Positions 24,520 to 33,846 are shown, counted from the stretch's first letter. The stretch: DNA of 47,772 bases from Verrucomicrobiota bacterium (GCA_026397725.1 JAPLUI010000079.1:1-47772); one strand, 5' to 3'. Translations and numbers: made by a program. Notes: generated from the sequence alone by a model not told the origin.

Positions 24520-25499
24520 GAGTTCTTCCATTTTGCGCCGAGGCGGTGCCGGTATTGGTCGAGAATCACGGCGGCGATGATGACGAGGCCGGTGGTCAGG
24601 CGTTTGGTTTCATCCCTCGCGCCGACAGCGGCCAACCCGGTGTTGAGCACGGCGATAATGAGCACGCCGAACAGCGTGGGGACGACCGAACCGCGTCCGC
24701 CCATGAGGCTGGTACCGCCGATAACAGCAGCAGCGATGGCTTGCAACTCGAAACCGGTTCCGGCGTTGGGGTTGGCGGATTGAAAACGTGAGGTGTCAAT
24801 GATGGCCGCAAGCGCCACCAGCAGGCCGCTCAACAGAAACACGGCCAGCTTAACCGGTCGCGGATCGATTCCACTGAGACGCACCGCCTCCGCGTTCGTG
24901 CCGATGGCGACGAGGTAGCGGCCAAACACGGTGCGGGTCAGCCCCAACTGAGCGGCAACCACGATCACCATCGCGAGCAGGAACGGCAGCGACAACTCGC
25001 AGAGCGACGTCCCGGCAATGGCTTCGACGCTGGAACCGATGTACTGGGTTTGCGAACGGGTCACGGCGTGCGCCGCACCGCGCGCCATTTCCAACATGCC
25101 GAGCGTGACGATGAACGAGGGCAAGCGCCAGTGGACCGAAACCAATCCGTTGAACGCACCGCAGAGCAGGCCAGCCACCATCGTACCGAGGACTGCGAGC
25201 GGCAGCGGCCAGTGCCATTGCGTCATCGCCACGCCGAGTACCGCGCTGCAAAAACCCAGCACCGAACCGACGGATAGATCAATTTCCGCGATCACCAGCA
25301 GATACGTCATCGCCGTGGCGACGAGCACTGCGGAGGGAATCTGGTTGGCGATGGTGCGAAATGTGGTGGCACTGAAAAAGTGGTCCGTGATCACGCTGAA
25401 AACCGCGATTAACGCGGCGAGGGCGAGCGTCAGGCCAAGGTACTCGGTCGGGAACGAGCGCCGCAGCGGGCGGGTGGGGGAGTTGGCGGTGGTGTTCAT
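24516..25499 (-). CDS. rbsC: Ribose-type ABC transporter permease
   Basis: 327 residues and hydrophobic throughout, with about 8-10 membrane segments. It carries the sugar-permease signatures EIDLSVGSVLGF, SFIVTLGMLEMARG and AAVIGGTSLMGGRGSVVPTLFG near the C-terminus, typical of the RbsC/AraH/XylH family. The start ATG at 25499 overlaps the rbsA stop (ATGA), and its stop overlaps the ribokinase start the same way, so the cassette is tightly coupled. The exact sugar cannot be read from the sequence; ribose is inferred from the adjacent ribokinase. Confidence 0.88.
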   Translation of the reverse strand: MNTTANSPTRPLRRSFPTEYLGLTLALAALIAVFSVITDHFFSATTFRTIANQIPSAVLVATAMTYLLVIAEIDLSVGSVLGFCSAVLGVAMTQWHWPLPLAVLGTMVAGLLCGAFNGLVSVHWRLPSFIVTLGMLEMARGAAHAVTRSQTQYIGSSVEAIAGTSLCELSLPFLLAMVIVVAAQLGLTRTVFGRYLVAIGTNAEAVRLSGIDPRPVKLAVFLLSGLLVALAAIIDTSRFQSANPNAGTGFELQAIAAAVIGGTSLMGGRGSVVPTLFGVLIIAVLNTGLAAVGARDETKRLTTGLVIIAAVILDQYRHRLGAKWKNS

Positions 25500-27007
25500 T
25501 GATCGAGGTAGCCGCTCAACGCGGCGGTCATGATTTGGTCCTGGGTCCACTCACCGCGCCGGAACGTGGCCGCGATGCGCCCGGCCGACATCACCGCGAT
25601 CCGGTCGCACAACGCCAGCAGTTCCTTGAGGTCGGATGAGACCACGATGACGGCCTTGCCCTGCGCCGCCAGCTCGGCGAGCAACCGGTAAATCTCAAAC
25701 TTCGCGCCAACGTCAATCCCGCGCGTTGGTTCATCGAAGATAAGGACGTCGCAATTGCGGAACAGCCATTTCGCGATCATCACCTTCTGTTGGTTGCCGC
25801 CGCTGAGTTCGGCCACGTGTTGCTCGTAGGAATGACAACGCACCGACAACAGCTTTCCCCAGCGCGTCGCTGCCGCCAGCTCGGTGGTGGCACGAATCCA
25901 ACCACCCGCGCGGCTGAGTTGGCCGAGACACAGCAACGTAATGTTCGCCCGGATCGGCAACGGCAACAGCAACCCTTCCTCCTTGCGATTCTCCGTCAAC
26001 AAAGCGATGCCTCGCCGGACAGCGTCGCGTGGCGAACGAATTCGCGCCGGCTGCTTCTCGTCACTCAAGAATATTTCACCGCCATCCGCCCGGTCGGCAC
26101 CAAAGAGCGCGCGCATCGTCTCGGTGCGTCCCGAGCCCATCAGCCCGGCGAAGCCGAGAATCTCGCCTCGTCGCGTCTTGAAGCTGACGTCGCGTACCGC
26201 GTCGCCCCGGCGCAGTCCCTCAACTCGCAACGCCACCGGTCCAGGCGTTGCCGAGTCACGGTGAATTGCCTCGCCGAGTTCGCGCCCGACCATCAACCGC
26301 ACGATTTCGTCGAGCGACAGTTCCGCCGCCGGCCGGGTCGCGATCAACCGGCCATCGCGCAGCACGCTGATCCGGTTGCTGATGCGCTGGATTTCCTCCA
26401 TGCGATGCGAGATGTAAAGGATGGCCGTGCCGGCGGCCTTGAGCTTGGCAATTTCGGCAAACAACCGTTCAATCTCCGGCGCCGTCAGCGCCGCAGTCGG
26501 TTCGTCGAGGATCAACACGTCGCATGGCTGTGCCAAAACGGCTGCAATCTCGACCAATTGTTGGCGACCGACACCTAGTGATTTGACGAGGCAACCGGGA
26601 TCAATATCGGTCAGGCCCACGCGTTCGAGGATGCATCGTGCGCGGTCGCGAAGTTCGCGCCGGTCAATCCAGCCCCAGCGATGCGGCAAGTTCGCCAGCA
26701 AAATGCTCTCGGCCACGGTGAGGTTACCGATGAGGTTCAACTCCTGCATCACCATGCGCACGCCTTGGCGCTCGGCACCTCTTATGTTGCGCGGCATATA
26801 CGGTTTGCCGCGCAACATCATGGTTCCCGCATCCGGCAGGACCAAACCGGCCGCGATTTTCGCGAGGGTACTCTTGCCTGCGCCGTTCTCGCCCACCAGG
26901 GCGTGAACCTCACCGGCACGCAGCTCGAAAGCGACGTCATCCAACACCGGCCCGGCGTATGCCTTGCACAGACCGTGGATCGCGAGGAGTGGCGTGCCAG
27001 AATTCAT
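25496..27007 (-). CDS. rbsA: Ribose-type ABC transporter ATPase (two ABC domains)
   Basis: 503 residues, the usual RbsA/MglA length. The first domain has Walker A GENGAGKST (39-47), signature LGVGRQQLVEIA and Walker B LILDEPTA. The second has the degenerate Walker A GLMGSGRTE typical of this family, signature LSGGNQQKV and Walker B LIFDEPTRG. It powers import through RbsC. It starts 6 bp after the rbsB stop. Confidence 0.92.
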   Translation of the reverse strand: MNSGTPLLAIHGLCKAYAGPVLDDVAFELRAGEVHALVGENGAGKSTLAKIAAGLVLPDAGTMMLRGKPYMPRNIRGAERQGVRMVMQELNLIGNLTVAESILLANLPHRWGWIDRRELRDRARCILERVGLTDIDPGCLVKSLGVGRQQLVEIAAVLAQPCDVLILDEPTAALTAPEIERLFAEIAKLKAAGTAILYISHRMEEIQRISNRISVLRDGRLIATRPAAELSLDEIVRLMVGRELGEAIHRDSATPGPVALRVEGLRRGDAVRDVSFKTRRGEILGFAGLMGSGRTETMRALFGADRADGGEIFLSDEKQPARIRSPRDAVRRGIALLTENRKEEGLLLPLPIRANITLLCLGQLSRAGGWIRATTELAAATRWGKLLSVRCHSYEQHVAELSGGNQQKVMIAKWLFRNCDVLIFDEPTRGIDVGAKFEIYRLLAELAAQGKAVIVVSSDLKELLALCDRIAVMSAGRIAATFRRGEWTQDQIMTAALSGYLDQ

Positions 27008-27013
27008 CGGAGG

Positions 27014-27976
27014 TCAAGGAGTGGTGACGACTTCCACGGGCGTGTCGCGGTCGGCTGGTGCATTCTTCGTCTTGAGCATTTCGAGCGCGTACTCGATCCC
27101 GAAAGCGGCAAGCTGGTCGGCGTGTTGATCGGCGGTGGCGAGCACCTTGCCTTCCTTGAGCAATTGCCGGACCGCGCCGATGCCGTCATAGCCAACCACC
27201 AACACCTGCTCCTGTTTGCCGGCCGCGCGCAAGGCGGCCACTGCGCCGAGGGCCATGTTGTCGTTGGCGCAGAGCAAGGCCTTGAGGTCGGGATGCTCCG
27301 TGAGCATCGCAGCCACGACCGGGTTCGCCTTGTCGGTTTCCCAATAACCGGATTGCGACGCGACGATGTTCATGCCGGCAACTTTCATCGCGTCCTCGAA
27401 GCCGGCCTTGCGCTGGAGGCCGTTGAAGGCGTTCGGCGCGCCCTCGACGATAGCCACCTGGTCACCGGCCTTGAGCTTGCTGGCCAGCAACTCACCCACG
27501 GCCCGGGCGCCTTTGCGGTTATCCGGGCCGACGAACGGGAGCTTCAAGCCGCTGGCGGCGAGCACCTCGTCATCGAACTTGTTGTCGATGTTGACGACGA
27601 CGATACCGGCCTGCTGTGCCTTCTTGCAGACCGGCACGAGCGCCTTGGAGTCGGCCGGGGCGATGATGATCGCGTTCACCTGCTGGGCGATCATCTGCTC
27701 GACCAGATCAATCTGCCGGCTCACGTCGAGTTCGTCCTTGATGCCGTTGACGAGCAACTCGTACTCGGCGGCGTGGACTTTTTGGTGGGCACGCGCGCCG
27801 TTTTCCATGGTGAGGAAGAATTCGTTGGCAAGCGACTTCATCACGAGCGCCACGCGCGGCTTGCCGGGCGCGCCGGATTGGGAACTGTCGTTGCGCTGGC
27901 AACCCGCAATGAAAAACAGTGTGGTTGCAAGCGTGGAAACGAAAGTTGCGCAAATGAGTTGCTGGTTCAACTTCAT
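27014..27976 (-). CDS. rbsB: Sugar-binding lipoprotein of the ribose-type ABC importer
   Basis: 320 residues from the ATG at 27976. This start gives a lipoprotein signal, hydrophobic stretch then lipobox FIAGC with Cys26; the frame is open to 28114 but that extension carries no recognisable signal. Periplasmic-binding-protein-1 fold: KPRVALVMKSLANEFF, then NAIIIAPADSKALVPVCKKA and VNIDNKFDDEVLAASGLK, and LLCANDNMALGAVAAL and LVVGYDGIGAVRQLLKEGK in the second lobe. It delivers sugar to RbsC/RbsA. Membrane anchoring by lipid is common outside Proteobacteria and in Verrucomicrobia. Confidence 0.88.
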   Translation of the reverse strand: MKLNQQLICATFVSTLATTLFFIAGCQRNDSSQSGAPGKPRVALVMKSLANEFFLTMENGARAHQKVHAAEYELLVNGIKDELDVSRQIDLVEQMIAQQVNAIIIAPADSKALVPVCKKAQQAGIVVVNIDNKFDDEVLAASGLKLPFVGPDNRKGARAVGELLASKLKAGDQVAIVEGAPNAFNGLQRKAGFEDAMKVAGMNIVASQSGYWETDKANPVVAAMLTEHPDLKALLCANDNMALGAVAALRAAGKQEQVLVVGYDGIGAVRQLLKEGKVLATADQHADQLAAFGIEYALEMLKTKNAPADRDTPVEVVTTP

Positions 27977-28123
27977 GATTCCCGGCATGGGCACTGCCAG
28001 GAAATTGCTTTTGAGGTGAAAGCCGTTGCAAGAGTCGGCAGCCGGACCTGAGGGCTGGAAAAAGGTGGTTTTCATGATGTTTCTTTTGGTGTCGTTCATT
28101 TTCATTGTTAGCATTAGTTGCTG

Positions 28124-28837
28124 TTATTTCGCAAACGCCTGCAATTCGGCGCACGTGGAGAACGCCTGATTCGGGTTGCCGCCAAAAGACGGCTTGCCGG
28201 TGACCCGGACGCCAAACACCTTCACCGGAGCGGCCAATTGGCATTGGAAGCTTTCGCCTTCCTTCAGCGGGCCCGCTTTGTCACCCGTGGTGGCCGGATA
28301 ATCCTTGAGTTCCCCGGCGTCTTCCCATGCCCCGCCTGATTGGGTCTGGATCCGGATGCGCGGTTTGCCGGCGCTGGCATCGAAACAATCGCCGACGTTG
28401 AAGGTCTTGCCATGGATGAAGACCACGCGAGCAATGGTCTTCGCTTCTGTCACGTAACCATCCTCGAGCTGCCATTTGACCAGTCCCGTGGCGACGACAT
28501 CCAGCTTCTTGCGCAGTTCGGGATCGCCGGAGTTGACCCAGGCCAGCGTGGCGGCATGCAGCCATTTGCCGATATGCTCGCCATCATACGACTGGCATCC
28601 CGGCCGATTTTGATAACTCAGGAGCAGGCGGTTCGGATCAATCTTCACCAGGCGGTTCTTCTCGTTGGCCTCCATGCGCGAGCCGATCCAGCCGGTCAGA
28701 TGCACCCGATCGGGTTGTTGGAACGCCTGCTTGTCGGCAATGGCGCAGGTGACCATTTCCGGCAATGGTAGAATATCTGCCGCACCCACAGCGCCAAAGG
28801 GCATCGCCGTTATTACCATCATCAGAGGCATCTTCAT
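28124..28837 (-). CDS. Core-less GH127-type paralogue (copy 3, internally deleted)
   Basis: 237 residues. The N-terminal ~130 residues (signal, then VHLTGWIGSRMEANEKNRLV and GKWLHAATLAWVNSGDPELR) and the C-terminal ~105 residues (FIHGKTFNVGDCFDASAGKP ... NPNQAFSTCAELQAFAK) match the two ends of the complete GH127-type protein at 28880-31189. The roughly 535 residues in between, including every catalytic and zinc residue, are absent, with the join near EDGYVTEAKTIARV in frame. It cannot be an active arabinofuranosidase; it is either a deletion derivative that is still translated or a binding protein built from the C-terminal discoidin-like domain. It lies 43 bp after the complete copy. Confidence 0.75.
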   Translation of the reverse strand: MKMPLMMVITAMPFGAVGAADILPLPEMVTCAIADKQAFQQPDRVHLTGWIGSRMEANEKNRLVKIDPNRLLLSYQNRPGCQSYDGEHIGKWLHAATLAWVNSGDPELRKKLDVVATGLVKWQLEDGYVTEAKTIARVVFIHGKTFNVGDCFDASAGKPRIRIQTQSGGAWEDAGELKDYPATTGDKAGPLKEGESFQCQLAAPVKVFGVRVTGKPSFGGNPNQAFSTCAELQAFAK

Positions 28838-28879
28838 TTGTCGATACTAGTTGGTAGGTATCTGATTCGCGAACTAATG

Positions 28880-31189
28880 CTACTTTTCAAACGCTTGCAA
28901 GTCGCCGCACGACGAGAACGCTTGCTTCGGGTCATCACCGCATGCCGGTTTACCAATGACCCGGACGCCAAATACCTTGACCGGGGCCGCCAACGTGCAG
29001 TTGAAACCATCGCCTTCGCGCAGGGCACCTGCACTGGCGGCGGTGGTGGCCGGATAGTCTTTCAGCTCACCCGCATTTTCCCACGCCCCGCCCTTGCTGG
29101 TCTGGACCTGGATGCGCGGTTTACCGGCACTGGCATCGAACCAGCCGCCGTCGTGGAAGGTCTTGCCATGAGCATAGAGCACACGAACTATCGTCAGTGG
29201 TTCTTCCAGCGTCACCGCATACCAATCCTCTGCCGCCCGCTGGCCGTCATAGGTGACTACATAGGTATGGACGTTTCCGTCATTGATAGAGCCATCCGCA
29301 TTCCCCTGACGTGAGCGGCTCGCGCTGCCTTCCAGCAGCAAATCGCCGTTGCTGCCCGCATACTGAAACAGCCAAACCTTGTAGTTCTCACCGAGGCTGC
29401 CTGCATCGGCAAACGGAATGAGGCGGATTTCCTTTGGCACACCGCGTGTGACGGCATTGAGACGGAAAACCTGGGCATGTGGCCAGCTCTTCAGTGTATC
29501 AGGTGCCGGTTCCGGCGCAATCGCCAGCACGGTCAAATCCGTGGACATGCTAACCGCGTTGAGCTGCAAGCCGTTCGTCCCTGGCAGCGCTTCATCCGCC
29601 GCCAACACCAGCGGGCCATACATGACGGCAGCCTTCCCCTCGTTCTTGTGGTCGCCGGCAATCACCCGCGGCTCCAATTTGATATTCAATTCCACCTTGT
29701 CGCCCTTGGCCCAGGTGCGTTTGATGGCGGCATAGCCGTCGTCGCCAATCCTAACATCCACCGCCTTGCCGTTGAGCTTCACCGTCGACTCGCGACACCA
29801 GGCCGGGATGCGCGCCTTGAATGTGAACGGGGCTGCCGACCCGGTGTCCACCGTGATCACGATCTTGCCATCGCTGGGATAAATGGTTTCGGTGGTCAGC
29901 ATGACCGGCTTGCCATCACGCAAGGTCAGTTTGGCCGTGCCGGCGTCATAGAGATTGACCACCACACCGTCGGCATCGACGCTGGAGGCGAACGTCGGAA
30001 TCAAGGCAACCCCGCGCGGTCCGCTGGAAAGACAGCAATGACCATCGATCGAGCCGCGGTAGGGTTTCGTCCCTTCCATCTGCACATAATAGCCCCAAGC
30101 GCTGCCGTCGGGCTTCTGCGCCCCGAGCAACTGGTTGAGCACCACCCGCTCTAGCTGTTCGGCAAAGCGGGCCTCACCCGTTAGCCGCAGCAGTTGCGCG
30201 TTGAACTGGAGCCAGGTGGTCGTCACACAGGTTTCGCCGACGTTATTGACGTTGGGCAGATCGAAGTCGTCATGAAAGATCTCACCGTAGCTGGCGCCAC
30301 CTGTGATATAGAGTCGCTTGTCAACGATGTCCTGCCAGGCGTTGCGGCAGGCCTCCAGCAGTTTGGGGTCACCCGTGGTGCGATACATCTCAAGGATGCC
30401 GTTGATGCAGGAAAGCATTTCATAGGCCTTGCCGTTGCCGACCTTGTCCACCCGCTTCAGTTCCAGCAGCCGCGAGACAATCTTCGGCCCATTCGGCTGT
30501 TCATATGCCCTCAGCACATATTTCGCAAAGTCCAGGTAGCGCGGTTCGCCCGTCAAACGATACAGCAGCACCATGGGCTCGAGCACGCTGCCTGGCGCCA
30601 TGCCGACATGATGGCCTGCCACCAGGTCGCGCTTGCCCGGCTCGTCGCCAAAGGTCTTGCAGAGCAGATCGGCCAGCTTGCGGCAGGCCGGCAGCACCTC
30701 CATGTTGCCGGTGTGGCGGATGTAGGTAACCAGGCCGAGGAGGCTGTACTTGTGCGCCCAGACATCCCAGTCGGTCCAACGGTTGTTGTCGGTGTAGGTC
30801 CCCAGGTAGCCATCCGCGAGCTGGCATTTGACCAGCTCGGTGGCGGTGTAATCGAGTTTCTCACGCAGTTCAGGGTCGCCGGTGTAGACCCAGGCCAGCG
30901 TGGCGGCATGCAGCCATTTGCCGACATGCTCACCATCCCACTCCTGCCCGCCCGGCCGTTTGCGATAACTGATGAGCAGGCGGTTCGGATCCATCTTCAC
31001 CAGGCGGTTCCTCTCGTTGGCCTCGATGCGTGAGCCGATCCAGCCGGTCAGATGCACCCGATCGGGCTGCTGGAAATCCTGCTTGTCGGCAACGGCGCAA
31101 GGAACCTTATCCGGCACCGGCACCGCGGCACCCGCAAGCGGCATGCTTACTGCCGCTGCACACGTTATCGTCATGATGATTCTATTCAT
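28880..31189 (-). CDS. GH127-type beta-L-arabinofuranosidase (DUF1680), secreted, complete
   Basis: 769 residues with signal peptide (MNRIIMTITCAAAVSMPLAG). The (alpha/alpha)6 barrel covers ~30-420. The residues known from HypBA1 of Bifidobacterium (Glu322, Glu338, Cys340, Cys417, Cys418) have counterparts: Glu303 in ASYGEIFHDDFDLPN, Glu319 and Cys321 in GETCVTTTW, and Cys385-Cys386 in GHCCLSSGPRG. The spacing between the two Glu (16) and between Glu and Cys (2) is conserved. Beta-sandwich domains follow, then a discoidin-like C-terminal domain (~660-769). It should release beta-L-arabinofuranose or a related furanose outside the cytoplasm. It is flanked on both sides by core-less paralogues (28124-28837 and 32965-33846). 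Confidence 0.88.
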   Translation of the reverse strand: MNRIIMTITCAAAVSMPLAGAAVPVPDKVPCAVADKQDFQQPDRVHLTGWIGSRIEANERNRLVKMDPNRLLISYRKRPGGQEWDGEHVGKWLHAATLAWVYTGDPELREKLDYTATELVKCQLADGYLGTYTDNNRWTDWDVWAHKYSLLGLVTYIRHTGNMEVLPACRKLADLLCKTFGDEPGKRDLVAGHHVGMAPGSVLEPMVLLYRLTGEPRYLDFAKYVLRAYEQPNGPKIVSRLLELKRVDKVGNGKAYEMLSCINGILEMYRTTGDPKLLEACRNAWQDIVDKRLYITGGASYGEIFHDDFDLPNVNNVGETCVTTTWLQFNAQLLRLTGEARFAEQLERVVLNQLLGAQKPDGSAWGYYVQMEGTKPYRGSIDGHCCLSSGPRGVALIPTFASSVDADGVVVNLYDAGTAKLTLRDGKPVMLTTETIYPSDGKIVITVDTGSAAPFTFKARIPAWCRESTVKLNGKAVDVRIGDDGYAAIKRTWAKGDKVELNIKLEPRVIAGDHKNEGKAAVMYGPLVLAADEALPGTNGLQLNAVSMSTDLTVLAIAPEPAPDTLKSWPHAQVFRLNAVTRGVPKEIRLIPFADAGSLGENYKVWLFQYAGSNGDLLLEGSASRSRQGNADGSINDGNVHTYVVTYDGQRAAEDWYAVTLEEPLTIVRVLYAHGKTFHDGGWFDASAGKPRIQVQTSKGGAWENAGELKDYPATTAASAGALREGDGFNCTLAAPVKVFGVRVIGKPACGDDPKQAFSSCGDLQAFEK

Positions 31190-31239
31190 TTTGTTTCAAG
31201 GTGATTGCGGTGATGGGTAAACTGATGAATGCCTGTTGC

Positions 31240-32850
31240 TTAAGGCGCCTTCGGCTTCACGGTGACATCGCTGATCTTGTCCAACCAGGAAGCGGCTTTG
31301 GTGGTGCCGTAGAACCCGAGACTCAAATTCCCCGAATTGGCGATCTCTTTGGTTAGCGTATAACTTTTCCAGCTATCGGCGGCCAACGAGGTGGTGTCGA
31401 TCGTGGTGGGGTACTGCGTCCCGCCGACGTCGAAATAGGCCACCGCTTGTCCCCCGGGCGAGACTTTTTGCCTTCCGAGCCAGAAGGTCACCGTAAGCGT
31501 ATCTCCGGCGGAAACGTTGCGCGGCAGGTACTGCGTGAGCGGGTGATCGGCTGGCGCGTCATCCGTGCTGATCAGCGCGGCCCAATTGCCGCCGCCGTCG
31601 ACGGTGCCGGTGAATGCGTCTCCAGTCACGACCTGAAGTTGCTGGAAATTGGTGGGAGCCTCGATGGTGCTCCACGGGCTGCCGAACTTTGCCCAAGGAC
31701 CACCAGGAGATTTGCCAGGAGTCTCAAAGCTTCCGTTCATCACCGGGACCTGCAACATGCCAGGATCCAGGACATTCAGGGGCAGTTGGAGAGTCGCCTT
31801 GCCCACGCTCCGCCGCATCTCGTTGGTGCTGTCGCCGCCGGGAGCATCGTAGAAGACGTACAGCTTGTCTCCAACCTGAACCACCGAGGGCATGCCGATG
31901 CACTTATGGCTCCACGTGCAGTTGGACCCGTCGAGCACGATCGCCTTGCAGGCTGGATTCCAGACATTGAGGTTCTTGGTCCAATAGACCCAAATGGCGT
32001 CCGGGCACAAATCCCCAATATGATTGGTGAACAGGAACCAGGTCTTGCCGGTCGGTTCGTAGTACACCGAGGAGTTCTCGAGATTTTCGGTAACAGGCAA
32101 TGCCGGCGTGGGGTCAAGCGTCCACTCGCCGTTGAGATCCTTCGTCCGTGCGATGGAGATCGTCCGTCTCACTTTCGCATCCGCGGCACCGAAGAACATC
32201 ATGTACTCATTGCCCTGCTTGAGGATATGACCGGGATAGGCGGACATGGAATAATACGTGCCATCCTTCGTGCTGAAGGGCACGGGGTTGTAACGCTTCG
32301 TCCATGGACCTGCCGGAGACGTGCTCGTTGCGTGCAGCGCCAAATAGGGGGCAATGGGAATCTTATCGACACCTCCCGTGGTGTTGGGGGTACCCAGATA
32401 ATACATATGCCAAAGGTTATTGTCGTCCTTGATGATCCAGGGCGAGCAAGCGGCGGCGGAATCAGACCCGCCGGGTCCGAAGTCGAGCAGGGGCCCCTTC
32501 CGCTCCCACGTCTTCAGATCCTTGCTCACCGCCAGGCACGATACCCAACCTTTGGCACCGGCACCGTCGTAGTATAGATAGTATGTTCCATCCACGTAAT
32601 TGATCAGGGCCTCGCGGGCATTCATGGTATCGCACTCATTGGGTCCCTTCCCATATTCCAGGAACATGCCCTGGTCCACGGCATTCAGGCGGTACGAGGG
32701 ATAGGGGCGGCCATCCGCGTAGCTAACAGGATTTTCGACCAATACCAGACCCGTGCCGGGCGTGCTGGCCGCCCCGGGTTTGGTTGCCGCCGATGTGAAC
32801 GGGATGCTGATTCCGATCACCACCATCGCCAAGCCGAAAACCTTGGGCAT
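31240..32850 (-). CDS. Secreted five-bladed-propeller glycosidase (GH43/GH32-like) with C-terminal jelly roll
   Basis: 536 residues from the ATG at 32850, which opens a signal peptide (MPKVFGLAMVVIGISIPFTS); the frame is open to an ATG at 32904. Residues ~60-360 show the repeating blades of furanosidase propellers: NYVDGTYYLYYDGAGAKGWV, AVSKDLKTWERKG, CSPWIIKDDNNLWHMYYLG and KTWFLFTNHIGDLCPDA. Such enzymes (GH43, GH32, GH117 and relatives) mostly remove arabinofuranose, xylose, fructose or anhydrogalactose; I cannot fix the family. Residues ~375-536, starting MNGSFETPGKS, are a carbohydrate-binding-like sandwich. It sits between the complete GH127 gene and a core-less one, all on the minus strand with short gaps. 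Confidence 0.75.
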   Translation of the reverse strand: MPKVFGLAMVVIGISIPFTSAATKPGAASTPGTGLVLVENPVSYADGRPYPSYRLNAVDQGMFLEYGKGPNECDTMNAREALINYVDGTYYLYYDGAGAKGWVSCLAVSKDLKTWERKGPLLDFGPGGSDSAAACSPWIIKDDNNLWHMYYLGTPNTTGGVDKIPIAPYLALHATSTSPAGPWTKRYNPVPFSTKDGTYYSMSAYPGHILKQGNEYMMFFGAADAKVRRTISIARTKDLNGEWTLDPTPALPVTENLENSSVYYEPTGKTWFLFTNHIGDLCPDAIWVYWTKNLNVWNPACKAIVLDGSNCTWSHKCIGMPSVVQVGDKLYVFYDAPGGDSTNEMRRSVGKATLQLPLNVLDPGMLQVPVMNGSFETPGKSPGGPWAKFGSPWSTIEAPTNFQQLQVVTGDAFTGTVDGGGNWAALISTDDAPADHPLTQYLPRNVSAGDTLTVTFWLGRQKVSPGGQAVAYFDVGGTQYPTTIDTTSLAADSWKSYTLTKEIANSGNLSLGFYGTTKAASWLDKISDVTVKPKAP

Positions 32851-32964
32851 ATGCCGGATATTCCGTGGCTCGGCGGTCTGGTTATGGGTGGCCATGGTGT
32901 GCATGTTGATGGACTTCAGGTCTTGCTTCTGGTTGTTGTTATGGCTGTGAAACTGATAGTTCCG

Positions 32965-33846
32965 TTATTTCTCAAATGCCTGCAATTCGGCGCACGAGGA
33001 GAACGCCTGATTCGGGTTGTTGCCGCCCGCCGGCTTGCCCACGACGCGCACGCCGATCACCTTGACCGAGGCCGCCAACAGGCAGGTGAACATTTCGCCA
33101 TCGCGCAGGGTGGCCGCACTGGTGGCGGTGGTGGCGGGATAATCCTTCAGTTCGCCTGCGTCTTGCCACTCCCCGCCTTTGCTGGTCTGGATCTGGATGC
33201 GCGGTTTGCCGGCGCTGGCATCGAACCAGCCGCCGTCGGGGAAGGTCTTGCCATGGGCATAGAGCACGCGAACGATCGTCTGAGGTTCTCCCAAGGTTAC
33301 GGCAAACCAATCCTCCGTCGCGGGCTTGTTATAACGGGAAACGATGAATGATTTGACGTCTTCGTCATTGGTGGAACCATTCGGATAAGTGACCAGGCCG
33401 ATCAAGTTATACTTGTGCGCCCAGACATCCCATTCGGTCCAGCGATTTTCGTTGGCGTAAGTCCCCAGATAGCCATCGTCGAGCTGGGTTTTGACCAGTT
33501 CAGTCGCGGTGTAATCCAGCTTCTTGCGCAGTTCGGGATCGCCGGTGTTGACCCAGGCCAGGGTGGCGGCATGCAGCCATTTGCCCATATGCTCGCCATC
33601 AAACGATTGCCATCCCGGCCGTCTGCGATAACTTGCCAGCAGGCGCTCCGGATCCATCTTCACCATCCGGTTCTTCTCGTTGGCATCCATGCGCGAGCCG
33701 ATCCAGCCGGTCAGATGCACACCATCGGGCGGCTGAAACGCCTGCCGGTCGGCAATGGCACAGGGAACCTTTTCCGGCAAAGGTTCTGCCGCACGCACAG
33801 CGCCAGGGGTCAGGGTCGCTATCACCATCATCAGAAATATCTTCAT
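32965..33846 (-). CDS. Core-less GH127-type paralogue (copy 1, internally deleted)
   Basis: 293 residues: signal peptide, then the first ~155 residues of the GH127 fold (through NRWTEWDVWAHKYNLIGLVTY), followed directly by the sequence that in the complete protein precedes and forms the C-terminal discoidin-like domain (GSTNDEDVKSFIV, then VLYAHGKTFPDGGWFDASAG). About 475 residues are missing, including the equivalents of Glu303, Glu319, Cys321, Cys385 and Cys386. The frame is kept. The breakpoint differs from that of the other core-less copy (28124-28837), so the two deletions arose separately. Catalysis is excluded; carbohydrate binding is possible. Confidence 0.75.
   Translation of the reverse strand: MKIFLMMVIATLTPGAVRAAEPLPEKVPCAIADRQAFQPPDGVHLTGWIGSRMDANEKNRMVKMDPERLLASYRRRPGWQSFDGEHMGKWLHAATLAWVNTGDPELRKKLDYTATELVKTQLDDGYLGTYANENRWTEWDVWAHKYNLIGLVTYPNGSTNDEDVKSFIVSRYNKPATEDWFAVTLGEPQTIVRVLYAHGKTFPDGGWFDASAGKPRIQIQTSKGGEWQDAGELKDYPATTATSAATLRDGEMFTCLLAASVKVIGVRVVGKPAGGNNPNQAFSSCAELQAFEK

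Noticed and set aside
27977..28114. An N-terminal extension of the sugar-binding protein starting at 28114 or at the internal ATG near 28075
   Set aside because: The extension has no signal character, whereas the ATG at 27976 gives a good lipoprotein signal with Cys26.
28124..28837. Calling the 237-residue GH127-like protein an active arabinofuranosidase
   Set aside because: It lacks all catalytic and zinc-binding residues present in the complete copy at 28880-31189.
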